Shown here one piece after another: positions 32,239 to 33,345 of a DNA stretch of 33,345 nucleotides (positions are counted from its first letter, which is position 1; the number at the start of each line of letters is the position of its first letter). Below the pieces are notes generated by a model. The model had not been told where the DNA came from. It saw nothing but the letters and a program-made list of their open reading frames with translations, and did not search any database. A program made the translations under genes and the position numbers. Source of the DNA: Candidatus Omnitrophota bacterium (lineage in GTDB: Bacteria > Omnitrophota > Omnitrophia > Omnitrophales > JACROU01); the NCBI GenBank assembly GCA_016214265.1, contig JACROU010000090.1, positions 1-33,345 of the forward strand, written 5' to 3'.

Positions 32239-33345
32239 CGGGAAAAATGAAGAGTTCAAACCTCTCCATCCGGGTGAAGTCCGTATGTACACCTGCGGTC
32301 CGACCGTGTATGACTATGCCCATATCGGAAATTTGCGGGCTTACATTTTCGAGGATTTGCTCCGGCGTATGCTTAAGCTGAAAGGCTATAAAGTGACGCA
32401 GGTGATGAATCTGACGGATGTGGATGACAAAACAATTCAGGGTGCGATTCGGGAAAATATGACACTCGATCAGCACACGCATAAATACATTCAGGCATTT
32501 TTCGAAGATCTCGAACTGCTCCGGATTCAAAAAGCCGAAGTGTATCCCCGGGCCACGAAGCATATTCCCGAAATGATTTTATTGATTGAGCGGTTGATTA
32601 AGACAGGACACGCCTATGAAAAAGATGGTTCGGTGTATTACCGGATCGGAACATTCTCCAATTACGGAAAACTATCCAAAAAAAATCTAGAAGAAAATAT
32701 CGCTGGCGCCCGTGTGGATTCGGACGAATACGATAAAGAACATTGGAGCGATTTTGTGCTCTGGAAAGCGAAGAAAGAGGGAGAGCCTTCCTGGCCTAGC
32801 CCTTTTGGCGAAGGACGGCCCGGCTGGCATATCGAATGTTCGGCGATGTCGATGAAATATCTGGGTGAGACCTTCGACATTCATACGGGCGGTGAGGATA
32901 ATATTTTCCCGCATCACGAAAACGAAATCGCGCAGTCGGAAGGTGCGACCTTGAAGCCGTTTGTGAAATACTGGCTACACTGCAAATTTTTGCTGGTGGG
33001 CGGCGAGAAAATGTCGAAGTCGAAAGGAAATTTTTACACGCTCAAAAGTTTGATCCAAAAAGGTTATGATCCGTTGGCAGTCCGTTATCTCCTCATTTCC
33101 CATCATTATCGGCACCCGGTGAATTTCACGATTCAGGGGCTTGAGGATGCGGGGCATGTGATCAGCCGGCTGAAGGATTTCCGTTTGCGTCTTGTTCAGT
33201 TCGAACCTGTGGCAGGGAAAATGTCGAGTTTGAAACGCATGATTGGCGAGACGAGTCTCGCGTTTGAAAATGAGCTCGAGAACGATTTGAATATTTCGGG
33301 GGCGCTTGGAGTTTTTTTTAATTTGGTTCGCGAAATCAATAAAGC
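32213..33345 (+). CDS. cysS: Cysteinyl-tRNA synthetase (3' partial)
   Basis: About 377 residues are visible before the window ends; the full enzyme is usually about 460-480. The zinc-site cysteine and HIGH motif lie in TCGPTVYDYAHIGN, then LTDVDDKTI, the zinc-site cysteine and histidine in GWHIECSAMS and HTGGEDNIFPHHENE, and the KMSKS motif in EKMSKSKGN. ATG 32213 lies inside the gltX end (26-nt overlap), and the family N-terminus (LQLHNTFSGKNEEFKPL) starts exactly there, so the overlap is real. In Bacillus, cysE separates gltX and cysS; here it is missing. Confidence 0.96.
   Translation, partial: MLQLHNTFSGKNEEFKPLHPGEVRMYTCGPTVYDYAHIGNLRAYIFEDLLRRMLKLKGYKVTQVMNLTDVDDKTIQGAIRENMTLDQHTHKYIQAFFEDLELLRIQKAEVYPRATKHIPEMILLIERLIKTGHAYEKDGSVYYRIGTFSNYGKLSKKNLEENIAGARVDSDEYDKEHWSDFVLWKAKKEGEPSWPSPFGEGRPGWHIECSAMSMKYLGETFDIHTGGEDNIFPHHENEIAQSEGATLKPFVKYWLHCKFLLVGGEKMSKSKGNFYTLKSLIQKGYDPLAVRYLLISHHYRHPVNFTIQGLEDAGHVISRLKDFRLRLVQFEPVAGKMSSLKRMIGETSLAFENELENDLNISGALGVFFNLVREINK

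Overview
The window looks like chromosome from a diderm, mostly uncultured-type bacterium. It has a Lol lipoprotein-release system, an Mla/MCE lipid transport cassette and lipoprotein signal peptides, so an outer membrane is very likely. It also carries the McsA-McsB-ClpC protein-arginine-phosphorylation module best known from Firmicutes. My guess is Candidatus Omnitrophota or a neighbouring PVC-like lineage. That is an inference from gene content and general impression; no marker here settles it.

Layout. (1) 1-7104 is the 3' part of a giant gene. Its product is built from at least eleven beta-rich, carbohydrate-binding-like repeats around one glucoamylase-like (alpha/alpha-barrel) domain. 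(2) 7177-7253 is tRNA-Asp, convergent with the giant gene. (3) 7373-9727 holds a GlcD-type FAD oxidase and a convergent short-chain dehydrogenase, separated by a perfect 18-bp palindrome. (4) 9789-13490 holds a pentapeptide-repeat K+ channel, then a tight three-gene unit: small zinc-ribbon protein, membrane HEAT-repeat protein, and lipobox-bearing membrane protein with a degenerate GT2-like domain. (5) 13594-15719 holds tRNA-Phe behind a good sigma70-type promoter, a ROK sugar kinase, tRNA-Arg and an M48-like lipoprotein with an altered zinc motif. (6) 15750-33345 is a long co-directional run that starts at a perfect-consensus promoter: lysS, lolC/E, lolD, ilvE, mcsA, mcsB, clpC, an AsmA/TamB-like gene, mlaE, mlaF, mlaD, a YacL-like PIN-TRAM gene, ispDF, gltX and cysS (cut by the window end).

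How the genes work together. Region 6 keeps the backbone of the Bacillus order (lysS ... mcsA-mcsB-clpC-radA-disA-yacL-ispD-ispF-gltX-cysE-cysS). Two diderm envelope-transport cassettes are placed inside it: lolC/E-lolD between lysS and mcsA, and asmA-mlaEFD where Bacillus has radA-disA. ispD and ispF are fused, and cysE is missing between gltX and cysS. Many junctions overlap by 1-26 nt, so much of the run is probably co-transcribed.

The intergenic spaces hold several kinds of small palindromic or tandem repeats at gene 3' ends. They include three copies of a GGTA..TACC hairpin. Two repeats of other types have become the C-terminal tails of the adjacent reading frames. No CRISPR array, insertion sequence, integrase or phage gene was seen. 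No gene-free stretch exceeds about 300 bases once the tRNAs are counted.
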